Notes: generated from the letters alone by a model not told the origin. DNA of 11,877 nucleotides from Clostridia bacterium (GCA_017547395.1 JAFYPS010000044.1:1-11877); one strand, 5' to 3'. Shown: positions 1 to 6,846, counted from the first letter of the stretch. Made by a program: numbers and translations.

Positions 1-109
1 GCTGCTTGAAAAGCAGAAAGAGGGTAAAAAGAAGATGCGCAAGCTTGGCTCTGTTGAGGTTTCTCCCGAGGCGTTTATGGCAGTGCTTCGTCTTGACGGC
101 GACAACTAA
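1..109 (+). CDS. lepA: LepA (elongation factor 4) C-terminus, partial
   Basis: Only the last 35 codons are in the window, read from base 2 to a TAA at 107-109. The peptide starts [20 protein letters not shown] and then reads [15 protein letters not shown]. The [10 protein letters not shown](K/R)M stretch followed by G-x-V-E-(V/I) and EAF-x-AVL is the conserved C-terminal tail of LepA/EF4, the ribosome-associated GTPase that back-translocates stalled ribosomes. The identification rests on this tail alone, because the GTPase domains lie upstream of the window. The gene directly downstream on the same strand is hemW, and lepA-hemW is a common pair in Firmicutes, which supports the call. Nothing suggests truncation of the protein itself; the window edge simply cuts it. 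Confidence 0.9.
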   Translation, partial: LLEKQKEGKKKMRKLGSVEVSPEAFMAVLRLDGDN

Positions 110-115
110 CACACT

Positions 116-237
116 CACTTCAATGTCCAAGGACTTTGAAGTGGTTGCAAAATCGGTCACTCTCGTCTCGCTCAACCGCTCGCGATTTTTAAGGCGTTTG
201 AAAGTCGGCGCATGTCCGCCTTTCAAACGAGGTTTTT
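116..237 (+). repeat. Three consecutive inverted repeats in the lepA-hemW gap, the last terminator-like
   Basis: The 134-bp gap is almost filled by three inverted repeats. CACTTCAA (116-123) pairs with TTGAAGTG (136-143), with an inner GTCC/GGAC pair at 125-128/131-134. AAAATCG (149-155) pairs with CGATTTT (183-189) around a pyrimidine-rich loop. CGTTTGAAAG (195-204) pairs with CTTTCAAACG (220-229), with further GC pairing inside, and is followed by TTTTT at 233-237. The third resembles an intrinsic terminator or attenuator, although the U-run is short. It would separate lepA from hemW at least partly. The arrangement could also be a dispersed intergenic repeat, which one copy cannot show. 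Confidence 0.6.
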
Positions 238-243
238 AACATT

Positions 244-1392
244 ATGGATAACAAAAAACTGGGGATATACGTACATATCCCCTTTTGTAAAAGCAAATGC
301 GGATATTGCGATTTTTGCTCGCATCCGCCGAAAAAAGAAGAAACCGAGCGCTATCTGAATGCGCTTATGCTCAATATTCAGGATTTTTCGGGAGCTGCTG
401 AAGAGTACGTTGCAGATACCGTGTTTATAGGTGGCGGAACGCCCACAATGCTTTCTAAAAAGCAGATGAAAGAACTTGTTAACTGTATCCGTTCCTCTTT
501 TAAGCTTGACAAGGATGTTGAGTTTACCGTTGAGGCAAACCCCGGAACTGTAGACAAGCGGTATCTTTCCTCGCTTGTGAATATGGGCATAAACCGAATT
601 TCGTTCGGCCTGCAGAGTGCCAATGACAACGAGCTTCGTGCGCTCGGCAGAATACATACGCGTGACGAGTTTTTGCAAAGCTATAAAGACGCGCGCGCCG
701 CGGGTTTTAAAAACGTCAATATTGACCTTATGTACGGTATTCCCGAGCAGACAAAGGAAAGTTTTGAGAATACTCTTCGCTTTGTAAAAGACCTTTCTCC
801 TGAACATATATCTGTCTATGGGCTTAAGATAGAGGAGGGAACTCCTTTTTATGAAAAAAGGGAGGTTTTGCCGCTTCCCGACGAGGAGAGCGAGTACAGA
901 ATGTATCGCGAGGCTCATACCTCACTTTCGGCTGCGGGATACAAGCACTACGAAATAAGCAACTATGCCCGCCAAGGCTATGAGTCAAGGCATAATATGC
1001 GATATTGGCGCGACGAGCTTTACCTTGGATTCGGCGTTTCAGCGCATTCCTATTTCGGAGGTCAGCGCTATGCATATACCGATGACGTTGAAAAGTACGT
1101 CTGCGAAATGGAAACTCCGAAAAATATGGCAGACGTTCTCTCCGAGTGCAGTGATATTGACGTTTTCACTCAGGAGACCGAATTCGTTATGTTACGGCTT
1201 CGCCTTTTCGACGGTCTTGTGCTTTCCGAATATAAAAAGGAGTTTGGCAGAGATTTTCTTTTGAAATACGGCGACAGAATTAAAAAATTTGTTGACGGCG
1301 GTTTTATGTCGCTTGACAGCACGCGCCTTGCGTTCACTGTAAAGGGTATGTACGTCAGCAATTATATTTTGTCCGAGATGCTCGATTTTTGA
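244..1392 (+). CDS. hemW: HemW heme chaperone (radical SAM, formerly 'oxygen-independent coproporphyrinogen oxidase-like')
   Basis: This 382-residue protein is of normal length for HemW, which binds heme and a [4Fe-4S] cluster and delivers heme to target proteins; it is not a true coproporphyrinogen oxidase. The radical SAM cysteines are C15, C19 and C22 in PFCKSKCGYCDF, with an extra C25. The SAM-binding GGGTPT lies at 63-68 and EANPGT at 98-102. The HemW-specific HNxxYW motif is present at 250-255 and separates it from HemN. A C-terminal HemW domain follows. The ATG at 244 is the natural start because IYVHIPFC follows at once; the only ribosome-site candidate is a weak GAGG at 229-232, at the edge of the terminator-like hairpin. 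It sits 134 bp after lepA, the usual Firmicute partner. No clear terminator follows its TGA. Confidence 0.93.
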   Translation: MDNKKLGIYVHIPFCKSKCGYCDFCSHPPKKEETERYLNALMLNIQDFSGAAEEYVADTVFIGGGTPTMLSKKQMKELVNCIRSSFKLDKDVEFTVEANPGTVDKRYLSSLVNMGINRISFGLQSANDNELRALGRIHTRDEFLQSYKDARAAGFKNVNIDLMYGIPEQTKESFENTLRFVKDLSPEHISVYGLKIEEGTPFYEKREVLPLPDEESEYRMYREAHTSLSAAGYKHYEISNYARQGYESRHNMRYWRDELYLGFGVSAHSYFGGQRYAYTDDVEKYVCEMETPKNMADVLSECSDIDVFTQETEFVMLRLRLFDGLVLSEYKKEFGRDFLLKYGDRIKKFVDGGFMSLDSTRLAFTVKGMYVSNYILSEMLDF

Positions 1393-1414
1393 CGTGCGAT
1401 TTTTTACGATATGC

Positions 1415-1444
1415 TTGACAAAACGTACCGTAGATTGATACAAT
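1415..1444 (+). promoter_or_regulatory. Sigma-A promoter for the DUF1292 gene
   Basis: A perfect -35 TTGACA (1415-1420) is followed after 18 bases by a -10 TACAAT (1439-1444). Transcription would begin near 1451, which places the first possible ATG (1445) upstream of the transcript and supports translation from the ATG at 1481. Confidence 0.75.
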
Positions 1445-1480
1445 ATGAATGTAAGAAATTTGAAAGGATGGCTTTTTGAA

Positions 1481-1777
1481 ATGGATCAGATTTTTGAAGG
1501 CGATATTTATACACTTACCGACGAAACCGGTAAGGAAAGTGAGTTTGAACTTATCGGCTCTTGTGAGTTTGAGGGAAAGACGTATCTTGCACTTATTCCT
1601 GTTGAAGAGGGCAGAGACGAGTACGTAATTCTCCGTCTTGAAACAGATGAAAAGGGCGAGGAAATGCTTGTTACCATCGACGATGATGACGAGTTTGACC
1701 GCGTTGCAGATTATTTTGAGGACGAGCTTTTTGACACGATCGATTACGACGAGGGTAGCGAAGAACCCGTACAGTAA
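1481..1777 (+). CDS. DUF1292 family protein (YrzB-like)
   Basis: This is a small, very acidic protein of 98 residues. It has the pattern of the DUF1292 family: a start FEGDIYTLTDETGKE, a central beta-rich part FELIGSCEFEGKTYLALIPVE, then EYVILRL and an acidic tail rich in D and E (DDDDEFDRVADYFEDELFD). The biochemical role of the family is not established; in Firmicutes such genes often sit with ruvX/ireB-type housekeeping genes. The start at 1481 is chosen because the upstream ATG (1445) lies at or before the predicted transcription start, while a GGATGG-containing ribosome site (AAAGGATGG, 1463-1471) lies before 1481. The spacing of that site is slightly long. It has its own promoter, so it need not be cotranscribed with hemW. 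Confidence 0.8.
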   Translation: MDQIFEGDIYTLTDETGKESEFELIGSCEFEGKTYLALIPVEEGRDEYVILRLETDEKGEEMLVTIDDDDEFDRVADYFEDELFDTIDYDEGSEEPVQ

Positions 1778-1825
1778 TGTATAATTAAAGCATATCTGCA
1801 TATACTGATTTTAACTTCCTGCTTA

Positions 1826-2014
1826 GTGCGTGATACATCGCATATTGGAACCTACACGTTAATAATGGAATCCTTATATCTTTCTCGGGATGCAGGCCTC
1901 CCGCTACTGCTATGACATTAGCGGACGTTGGAAGCGCAAAGGAAAGACGCGGATACCGCCTTGCTTGAGCAGGGTTTTCATTTCGGTGTACACGGCTCGG
2001 TGGGTTGTGATTTT
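1826..2014 (+). ncRNA. ssrS: Structured non-coding RNA, probable 6S RNA (ssrS)
   Basis: No protein gene explains this stretch, but it folds into a long imperfect rod. ATCGC (1837-1841) pairs with GTGAT (2007-2011), and AACCTAC (1849-1855) with GTGGGTT (2000-2006). AATGGAA (1864-1870) pairs with TTTCATT (1976-1982). Inside are the hairpins CGGGA/TCCCG (1886-1903), CCGCTA/TAGCGG (1901-1923, an alternative to the previous one), GCGG/CCGC (1949-1959) and CCTTGC-TTGA-GCAGGG (1959-1974). A closing stem, an internal bubble and an irregular terminal arm in about 190 nt are what 6S RNA looks like. 6S RNA binds the housekeeping RNA polymerase holoenzyme as a promoter mimic. The family assignment is inference from shape and size; the ends are uncertain. 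TATACT (1801-1806) is a possible -10 without a good -35. A strong terminator follows. Confidence 0.55.
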
Positions 2015-2055
2015 AAAAAAAAGAAAGCCATTCTCGAAAGAGAATGGCTTTTTAT
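2015..2055. terminator. Two-way intrinsic terminator between the structured RNA and the XRE gene
   Basis: AAAGCCATTCTC (2024-2035), a GAAA loop, then GAGAATGGCTTT (2040-2051) form a perfect 12-bp stem. There is a T-run on the plus side (2049-2053) and an A-run at 2015-2022 that acts as a T-run for minus-strand transcription. It ends the ncRNA transcript on the plus strand and the regulator gene on the minus strand, whose TAA abuts it at 2052-2054. Confidence 0.9.
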
Positions 2056-2261
2056 CTTTTATACGGCTTTGGGTTATCTGTCAACCCCAAAATATAATCG
2101 GTGGACGTATTGAAATACAGCGCAAGCTTTATAAGTATGTCAATAGGGAGCTGTCTGTGTCCGTTTTCGTACTGCGAATAAGTATTCTGACGGATGTGAA
2201 GGTATTCTGCAAGTTCTCTTTGAGTTATGTCGCTGTCTTCTCTTATATCACGAAGTCTCAT
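2052..2261 (-). CDS. Small XRE-family helix-turn-helix regulator
   Basis: This 69-residue protein is essentially one Cro/C1-type (HTH_3) DNA-binding domain. It reads MRLRDIREDSDITQRELAEY and then LHIRQNTYSQYENGHRQLPI. The Q-R-E-L-A-E-Y-L / Q-N-T-Y-S-Q-Y-E-N-G pattern gives the two HTH helices around residues 13-32, and DILIKLALYFNTSTDYILGLTD is the typical end of the fold. There is no room for a sensor domain. The start is fixed by AAT-spaced GGAGG (2268-2272) six bases before the ATG at 2261-2259. It is divergent from the dockerin esterase gene, and the shared 102-bp gap holds a perfect inverted repeat. The natural inference is a local repressor that controls both itself and the esterase. 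What signal it responds to is not visible. Confidence 0.88.
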   Translation of the reverse strand: MRLRDIREDSDITQRELAEYLHIRQNTYSQYENGHRQLPIDILIKLALYFNTSTDYILGLTDNPKPYKR

Positions 2262-2289
2262 TGATTGCCTCCTATGGTCCTTTGCATTT

Positions 2290-2344
2290 ATTATAAAAAA
2301 TCACATTGTGAGATATTGACTAATATCTCACAATGTGATAAAAT
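2290..2344. promoter_or_regulatory. Divergent promoter region with perfect 17-bp inverted-repeat operator
   Basis: TCACATTGTGAGATATT (2301-2317) and its exact reverse complement AATATCTCACAATGTGA (2322-2338) are separated by GACT. Each arm also contains a near-palindrome (TCACA-N-TGTGA). The plus-strand promoter is TTGACT (2316-2321), 17 bases, TAAAAT (2339-2344), so the right arm fills the -35/-10 spacer exactly. For the minus strand a TATAAT lies at 2295-2290, with only a weak -35 inside the left arm. Binding at these arms would block both promoters; the XRE protein next door is the obvious candidate binder. Confidence 0.82.
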
Positions 2345-2374
2345 AAACGTACAAATCAAAAAGGAGTACAGGAA

Positions 2375-3379
2375 ATGAAAAAGCATATATCGTATTTACT
2401 GATGTTTTTATGCGCTTTTATTTTATTTACTGTCGGTATATCTGCGAAACCTTTCAGAGGTGACACAAACAGTGACGGAGCGTTTACGCTTGTTGATGCT
2501 ATAAATGCAATCAATGCAATAGATATAGATACATTTACCGATGAAGAGTTTTACGTCTACGACGTTGACAGAAGCGGTGATATAACGCTGAAAGACGTGC
2601 TTGAAATTGCAAAGCGCGTCATAAACAAGCGTGCAACGCCGTACTATTGCGATATAAACAATCTTTATCACGATAACTGCATATGGGAGCATCTGACAAT
2701 CGGAAGCGACAATACGCTTACCTTTACGTCGCAGGCCTATTCTAACATAAAGATGCGCTTCAAGCTGTACATTCCAAGAACGTATTCTCCGCATAAGTCT
2801 TATGCTCTCGTAACGCATCTTCACGGGCTTGGCGGCGAGAATCAGGCTACGGCAAACCTCAGCGGCAGCACGTTTTTCTCTAACATAAGAAAGAGCGAAT
2901 ACGGCGAGGATACCATTTATCTGTTTCCGCAGTGCCCTGTGGGAATGACGTGGCCCGATGACAGAGATACAATAAGAGTTGCCTACAGACTGATAATGGA
3001 TCTGTGCCAGCATCTTTCAATAGACGAAAGCCGCCTCTATATAAGCGGCCATTCAAACGGTTCAAAGGGTGTTGCATATATGCTTATGGAATACCCCAAC
3101 ACCTTTGCGGCGGCGGTAATGGGCTCTGGTGCTTCGGGACTCAGCTACTACACAAATCTTGAAAATATAGCAACAACTCCGATATGGATGTTTATCGGAA
3201 CCGCTGATGAGATTCCGGGATTTTATGAAAACGTAAATGCTCTTTACGAGGCGCTTATGCAAATAGGCGCAGACATAAAATATACAGAGTATAAAGGTCT
3301 TAAGCACAATATTTTTAGCACGGTCGGAAATGAAGAAGGCCTTGTTGACTGGGTGTTTTCGAAAACTTTAAGTGAATAA
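2375..3379 (+). CDS. Secreted dockerin-containing alpha/beta-hydrolase (CE1-like carbohydrate esterase)
   Basis: The protein has 334 residues. Residues 1-24 are a signal peptide (KKH, then a hydrophobic core, cleavage near ISA-K). Residues 28-84 are a type I dockerin with two EF-hand-like loops: D30, N32, D34, T38, D41 and D63, D65, S67, D69, T71, D74, each followed by a helix. Residues about 125-334 are an alpha/beta-hydrolase. It has LYIPRTY, the oxyanion region HLHGLGG (148-154), nucleophile S227 in GHSNG, a probable acid D278 in GTADE and H311 in LKHN. This layout matches the feruloyl/acetyl-xylan esterase (CE1) and PHB-depolymerase-like group. Dockerins bind cohesins on scaffoldins, so the enzyme is probably exported and docked to a cellulosome-like or cell-surface complex. 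AAGGAG at 2361-2366 fixes the start. The exact ester substrate is unknown. Confidence 0.88.
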   Translation: MKKHISYLLMFLCAFILFTVGISAKPFRGDTNSDGAFTLVDAINAINAIDIDTFTDEEFYVYDVDRSGDITLKDVLEIAKRVINKRATPYYCDINNLYHDNCIWEHLTIGSDNTLTFTSQAYSNIKMRFKLYIPRTYSPHKSYALVTHLHGLGGENQATANLSGSTFFSNIRKSEYGEDTIYLFPQCPVGMTWPDDRDTIRVAYRLIMDLCQHLSIDESRLYISGHSNGSKGVAYMLMEYPNTFAAAVMGSGASGLSYYTNLENIATTPIWMFIGTADEIPGFYENVNALYEALMQIGADIKYTEYKGLKHNIFSTVGNEEGLVDWVFSKTLSE

Positions 3380-3414
3380 AAAAAGACGAACTGCATTGCA
3401 GTTCGTCTTTTTTT
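3378..3414. terminator. Two-way terminator between the esterase and GH31 genes
   Basis: AAAAAAAGACGAACTGC (3378-3394) pairs perfectly with GCAGTTCGTCTTTTTTT (3398-3414). It starts inside the esterase stop codon and ends one base before the GH31 stop (3416-3418). The A- and T-runs make it work in both directions for the convergent genes. Confidence 0.92.
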
Positions 3415-3415
3415 A

Positions 3416-5803
3416 TTAGTTTTCAGAGAAGAGCATTTCAATAACTGCGCCGCGGACATAAGAGTTTATATCTCTCGTGATAAGCTCCTGTACCTTTGAG
3501 GTATCGGGGATATTCTTGTTCATAACCAGCGCATCTATCATCGTCTTGTCGTCATACTTGATTTCCGAACGCTGAAGCATTGTGCGAAGGGTGGTTGCTC
3601 TTTCGTTCTTTGGCAGAATGCCGTCACTCACAAGGACAATTTCTACGTTTTCGCCTGCTTTTACTGCGCCTATATCTGCTTTTACGGTATGCTCAATAGA
3701 GTCGTACGCATAAACAAGCTCTTTTTTCTCGCCGTTTATAACCGCATAAAGCTTTTCGGGCTTTGCAAACGCGATAAACTTTACGCTGTAATCGCGTACA
3801 GTGGGAACCTTGTCGCCTGCCATAGCGGTAAAGGAAAGCTTTGACTCCTCGCCGTACTCAAAGGTGTACTTGGTGCGTGTAACCTCAAGAGCGTCGCCAA
3901 GCTTTTCGTTATCTTCAACAAGCGTAAACTCGCCACTGTCACCGCCGTATACGTAAAGCTCAAGAGCCTTGGGATTCTCAACTCCGTTTTCGCCGTCAAG
4001 CACCGCAAGGGGGAGAATCGAGCCTGCTTTTATAAATACGGGAATGTTTTCGTCAAAGCGGTACGTGTCAAAGGTTGCATCGTGACCCTTATAAACACGG
4101 TTGGTGAAGAAGTCGATGTACGTACCGTGAGGAAGCCATGCTTTAACGGTAGAAAGACCGCTTTCGGTATCCTTGGGTGCCGTTATCGGTGCTACCAGCA
4201 TATCGCCAAAGTAAAATTCATTCTTTATGTACTTGCGGTAAGCATAGACTGAGCGGTGTGTATACTTGTGGTAGAAGGGGCGTACCATCGGAATGCCTTC
4301 TTCGTTTCCGCGATACATCATTGTGTAAATGTAGGGAACAAGGCGGTGACGGAGGCGGAGGAAGTCGCACATAATGCCTTCATACTCGCCGTAGTTCCAG
4401 GGTTCTTTTGAGTTATAGGGGTTTGCGGTAGAGTGCAGACGCATTATCGGAGAGAATACGCCGTACTGTACCCAACGCGACTGAAGCTCGTTATCGTGAT
4501 TTCCGTACATATGGCCGCCGATATCGTGGCTCCACCAGCAGTAACCGACGTTTGCCGCGGTGGATGTGAAATAAGGCTGGAAATCAAGGCTTTCCCAGGT
4601 TACGTGAGTGTCACCCGAAAATCCTATGGGATAACGGTGCGAGCCGACGCCTGCATAACGCGAGAACGTGAGCGGACGTTCGCCGCGGCGGGCAGAATCT
4701 ACGTAGTGGCAGTGGTTAAGCATCCAGAGAACGTCATAGCCACCTTCGCGCTTGCCACCGCGCTGCTGCCAGTCTATCCACCAGAAGTTAACGCCGCCAT
4801 CCTCCATAGGATTAAGCACGGTGTCAAAGTACGCTTCCATAAATTCCTTGCTTGACGCGTCAAATTCTATCTGTCGCTCGGTGGATGCATCTCTGCCGAG
4901 ACGCTTGCACATTGCGGGATATACGTCCTCATATGCGCGGATACCGTCACGCGGATGGAGATTTAACGTGTTACGCAGACCGCGGTTTTTAAGCTCTGCA
5001 AGAAATTCCTCGGGAGAGGGGAAGAGGTCACGGTTCCAGGTGTAGCCTGTCCAGCCGCTTCCGTACTTTACAGGATCGGGAGTCTTTGTGATGTGCCAGT
5101 CCATATCAATAACCGCAACAGAGAAAGGAATGTTCTTTGCCTTGAAGTCGTCAAGCAGCTTGTAGTATTCCTTGTCACTGTAATCGTGATAGCGGCTCCA
5201 CCAGTTACCGAGAGTGTATCTCGGGAGAAGCGGAACGGGACTTGAAAGCTTGTAGAAATCCTTGATGCACTTCTCGAAGTGTCTGTTGTATCCGAAGAAA
5301 TATATATCTTTACGGTCGTTTGTAACGGGTACGGGCCAACCGTCTTCACCTATGGCAATAGTTTTTGAATCGTCATACGCGTAGAAACCGCGGTGACAGT
5401 TAAGCAGACCGTCGTCAAGCTTGCAAGCACCGTTTACCTGGTCAAGAGTACGTGTTGTACCTCCGAGATTGACGTCTGTTACACCGTATGCCCAGTCGTT
5501 TGTACCGTCAACAAAAATCTGAAGACCGAAATCGGTAAACTCCTTTTCGTTATATCGGAGATGGAGATGCTTTGTTACAACGTGGAGAAGACCGTCCTCG
5601 TAATAAGACTCAAATTCGGGGGTATCAAAAGCGCGGTTGAATGCAAAGCGTGTTGCACGGTCCTCAAAAATTCCGTCCTCGCTGTATTCAAGGCGCATAA
5701 GCTGTTCTGTAAGCACCGTAATACGGTATTTGTCACCCTTGATTATAAAGCGATCGTCTGCCTTTGGGTGCATATCAAACATTGAAAGGTCGTAGATAGA
5801 CAT
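3416..5803 (-). CDS. Glycoside hydrolase family 31 alpha-glycosidase
   Basis: The 795-residue protein has GH31 architecture: an N-terminal beta-sandwich (about 20-185), the (beta/alpha)8 barrel (about 190-515) and C-terminal beta domains. The barrel carries PRYTLGNWWSRY (194-205) and VAVIDMDWH (229-237). The predicted nucleophile is D344 in NFWWIDWQQ, and the acid/base is D398 in IGFSGDT after RPLTFSRYAG. SHDIGGH (425-431) and RLHS (455-458) complete the pocket. GH31 enzymes release alpha-glucose, alpha-xylose or related sugars with retention of configuration. WIDWQQ replaces the more common WxDMNE, so the specificity may not be plain alpha-glucosidase. There is no signal peptide, so it should act in the cytoplasm on imported oligosaccharide. 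A lysine/charged tail of about 60 residues after 733 is not obviously part of the core. AAGGAGG (5817-5811) supports the start. Confidence 0.93.
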   Translation of the reverse strand: MSIYDLSMFDMHPKADDRFIIKGDKYRITVLTEQLMRLEYSEDGIFEDRATRFAFNRAFDTPEFESYYEDGLLHVVTKHLHLRYNEKEFTDFGLQIFVDGTNDWAYGVTDVNLGGTTRTLDQVNGACKLDDGLLNCHRGFYAYDDSKTIAIGEDGWPVPVTNDRKDIYFFGYNRHFEKCIKDFYKLSSPVPLLPRYTLGNWWSRYHDYSDKEYYKLLDDFKAKNIPFSVAVIDMDWHITKTPDPVKYGSGWTGYTWNRDLFPSPEEFLAELKNRGLRNTLNLHPRDGIRAYEDVYPAMCKRLGRDASTERQIEFDASSKEFMEAYFDTVLNPMEDGGVNFWWIDWQQRGGKREGGYDVLWMLNHCHYVDSARRGERPLTFSRYAGVGSHRYPIGFSGDTHVTWESLDFQPYFTSTAANVGYCWWSHDIGGHMYGNHDNELQSRWVQYGVFSPIMRLHSTANPYNSKEPWNYGEYEGIMCDFLRLRHRLVPYIYTMMYRGNEEGIPMVRPFYHKYTHRSVYAYRKYIKNEFYFGDMLVAPITAPKDTESGLSTVKAWLPHGTYIDFFTNRVYKGHDATFDTYRFDENIPVFIKAGSILPLAVLDGENGVENPKALELYVYGGDSGEFTLVEDNEKLGDALEVTRTKYTFEYGEESKLSFTAMAGDKVPTVRDYSVKFIAFAKPEKLYAVINGEKKELVYAYDSIEHTVKADIGAVKAGENVEIVLVSDGILPKNERATTLRTMLQRSEIKYDDKTMIDALVMNKNIPDTSKVQELITRDINSYVRGAVIEMLFSEN

Positions 5804-5835
5804 AAATCTTCCTCCTTAAAATCGTTTACAGTTAA

Positions 5836-5864
5836 AGTTTATCATACGTCAAATAGTATTTCAA
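5836..5864 (-). promoter_or_regulatory. Candidate promoter for the GH31 gene
   Basis: Reading the minus strand, TTGAAA (5864-5859) is followed after 17 bases by TAAACT (5841-5836), about 33 bases before the start codon. GTTTAT (5837-5842) and ATAAAC (5864-5869) form a 6-bp inverted repeat bracketing it, which may be an operator. No clear catabolite-repression (cre) site is visible. Confidence 0.45.
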
Positions 5865-5926
5865 TAAACAATTGTTAGATGAAATTAAAAAATATATAGA
5901 TTTTTCGAGAAAAAATCGAAAATACT

Positions 5927-5955
5927 TTAAAATATTGTTATATATATGCTATAAT
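5927..5955 (+). promoter_or_regulatory. Candidate promoter for the phosphodiesterase-symporter operon
   Basis: A perfect -10 TATAAT (5950-5955) lies in very AT-rich DNA, with a weak -35 TTTAAA (5927-5932) 17 bases upstream. Transcription from near 5962 would give a leader of about 65 nt containing the GGCATCCGAAATATACA element (5977-5993). The weak -35 suggests an activator, possibly the AraC-family protein encoded in the same run of genes. Confidence 0.45.
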
Positions 5956-6026
5956 GTATAAAAGCTTTTGATATGCGGCATCCGAAATATACAAATTGAA
6001 AACGGAAAATTTTGGAGGAATATATT

Positions 6027-6806
6027 ATGGAAAAGGTAATTTTGATTTCTGTTGACGGTATGAGACCTGACGGGCTACGCAACTGCGGCAATCCTTTTTT
6101 AGATGAACTTGTTAAAAAATCATCCTATACGTTTGAAGCAAAAACAGTGTTTCCTTCTATTACGTTGCCGTGCCATCTTTCTATGTTTCATAGCATACCG
6201 CCTGAAAGACACGGCACACTTTCCAACGATTACGTCGTACCGGTAAGACCTGTAAGCGGATTGTTTGAGCAACTCAAAGCGGGCGGAAAGAAGAGTGCGA
6301 TGTATTATGGTTGGGAGCCGCTTAGAAACATTGGGAAACCGGGTTCCTTAATTGCCGCGGAATATATAAACGCATATTCTTTTGAACACACCGACGGAAT
6401 GCTTACTGAAAGAGCGCTTAATTATATAAAGCTTGCGAGTCCGGATTTCGTATTCCTGTATATGGTGGAAACCGATGAAAAAGGCGGTCATGATTCCGGT
6501 TGGATGAGTGAAACATACCTTCAGTATATAAGCAAAGCATTTGATAATGTAAAAAAGGTGATAGAAGAGGTTGGTCAAAAGTACACGGTTATTGTTACTG
6601 CTGACCACGGCGGGCATGACAGAAGTCACGGTACCGATATGCCCGAAGATATGACAATACCGATGTTCTTCTGCGGAAACGAGTTTGCAAAAGGAAAGCA
6701 ATTGGAAAATGTCAGTATATTGGATATAGCTCCGACGATTGCGGATATAATGTCAATTGACAGACCGAGAGAATGGGAAGGAAAGAGTCTCATAAATAAC
6801 AGATGA
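6027..6806 (+). CDS. Alkaline-phosphatase-superfamily phosphodiesterase / nucleotide pyrophosphatase-like
   Basis: The 259-residue protein matches the type I phosphodiesterase/nucleotide pyrophosphatase (Phosphodiest) fold. The two-metal site residues are all visible: D10 in ISVDGMRPD, the probable nucleophile T46 in FPSITLPCH, D150 and H155 in ETDEKGGH, D193 and H194 in TADHGGH, and H201 in SHG. Enzymes of this group cleave phosphodiester or pyrophosphate bonds, and some act on phosphonates or sulfates. At 259 residues it is a compact member lacking large insertions. No signal peptide or membrane segment is present, so it should be cytoplasmic. The start at 6027 is set by GGAGG (6014-6018) eight bases upstream; an in-frame TTG at 6012 overlaps that site and is not used. 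It is first in a run with a symporter and an SGNH hydrolase, so its substrate is probably imported. Confidence 0.88.
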   Translation: MEKVILISVDGMRPDGLRNCGNPFLDELVKKSSYTFEAKTVFPSITLPCHLSMFHSIPPERHGTLSNDYVVPVRPVSGLFEQLKAGGKKSAMYYGWEPLRNIGKPGSLIAAEYINAYSFEHTDGMLTERALNYIKLASPDFVFLYMVETDEKGGHDSGWMSETYLQYISKAFDNVKKVIEEVGQKYTVIVTADHGGHDRSHGTDMPEDMTIPMFFCGNEFAKGKQLENVSILDIAPTIADIMSIDRPREWEGKSLINNR

Positions 6807-6813
6807 TTTTTAA

Positions 6814-6846
6814 ATCCGGTTTGGTTGTGAGCATCTGCAACCGGAT
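6814..6846 (+). repeat. Inverted repeat between the phosphodiesterase and symporter genes
   Basis: ATCCGGTT (6814-6821) pairs with AACCGGAT (6839-6846) around a 17-base loop; TGGTTG/CAACCG is an alternative pairing. There is no T-run, so it is unlikely to be a full terminator. It could stabilise or separate the upstream mRNA, and its right arm overlaps the motif shared with two other genes. Confidence 0.5.

Noticed and set aside
6..239. Plus-strand 77-codon frame at the window start
   Set aside because: It overlaps the lepA tail in another frame and runs through the hairpin-rich gap; arginine-rich, non-protein-like.
223..918. Minus-strand open frame of 231 codons opposite hemW
   Set aside because: Shadow of hemW; basic, low-complexity translation, no ribosome site, no family resemblance.
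1445..1480. Upstream ATG giving a 12-residue longer DUF1292 protein
   Set aside because: It lies directly against the -10 TACAAT, before the expected transcription start, and has no ribosome site; 1481 has one.
1890..2264. Plus-strand open frame of 124 codons
   Set aside because: It runs through the structured RNA, a strong terminator and the antisense of the XRE gene, with no ribosome site and no recognisable protein pattern.
4433..4855. Plus-strand open frame of 140 codons opposite GH31
   Set aside because: Shadow of a clear GH31 catalytic barrel; no promoter or ribosome site.
6012..6026. In-frame TTG start for the phosphodiesterase
   Set aside because: The TTG overlaps the GGAGG ribosome site that serves the ATG at 6027, and the added residues are not part of the fold.
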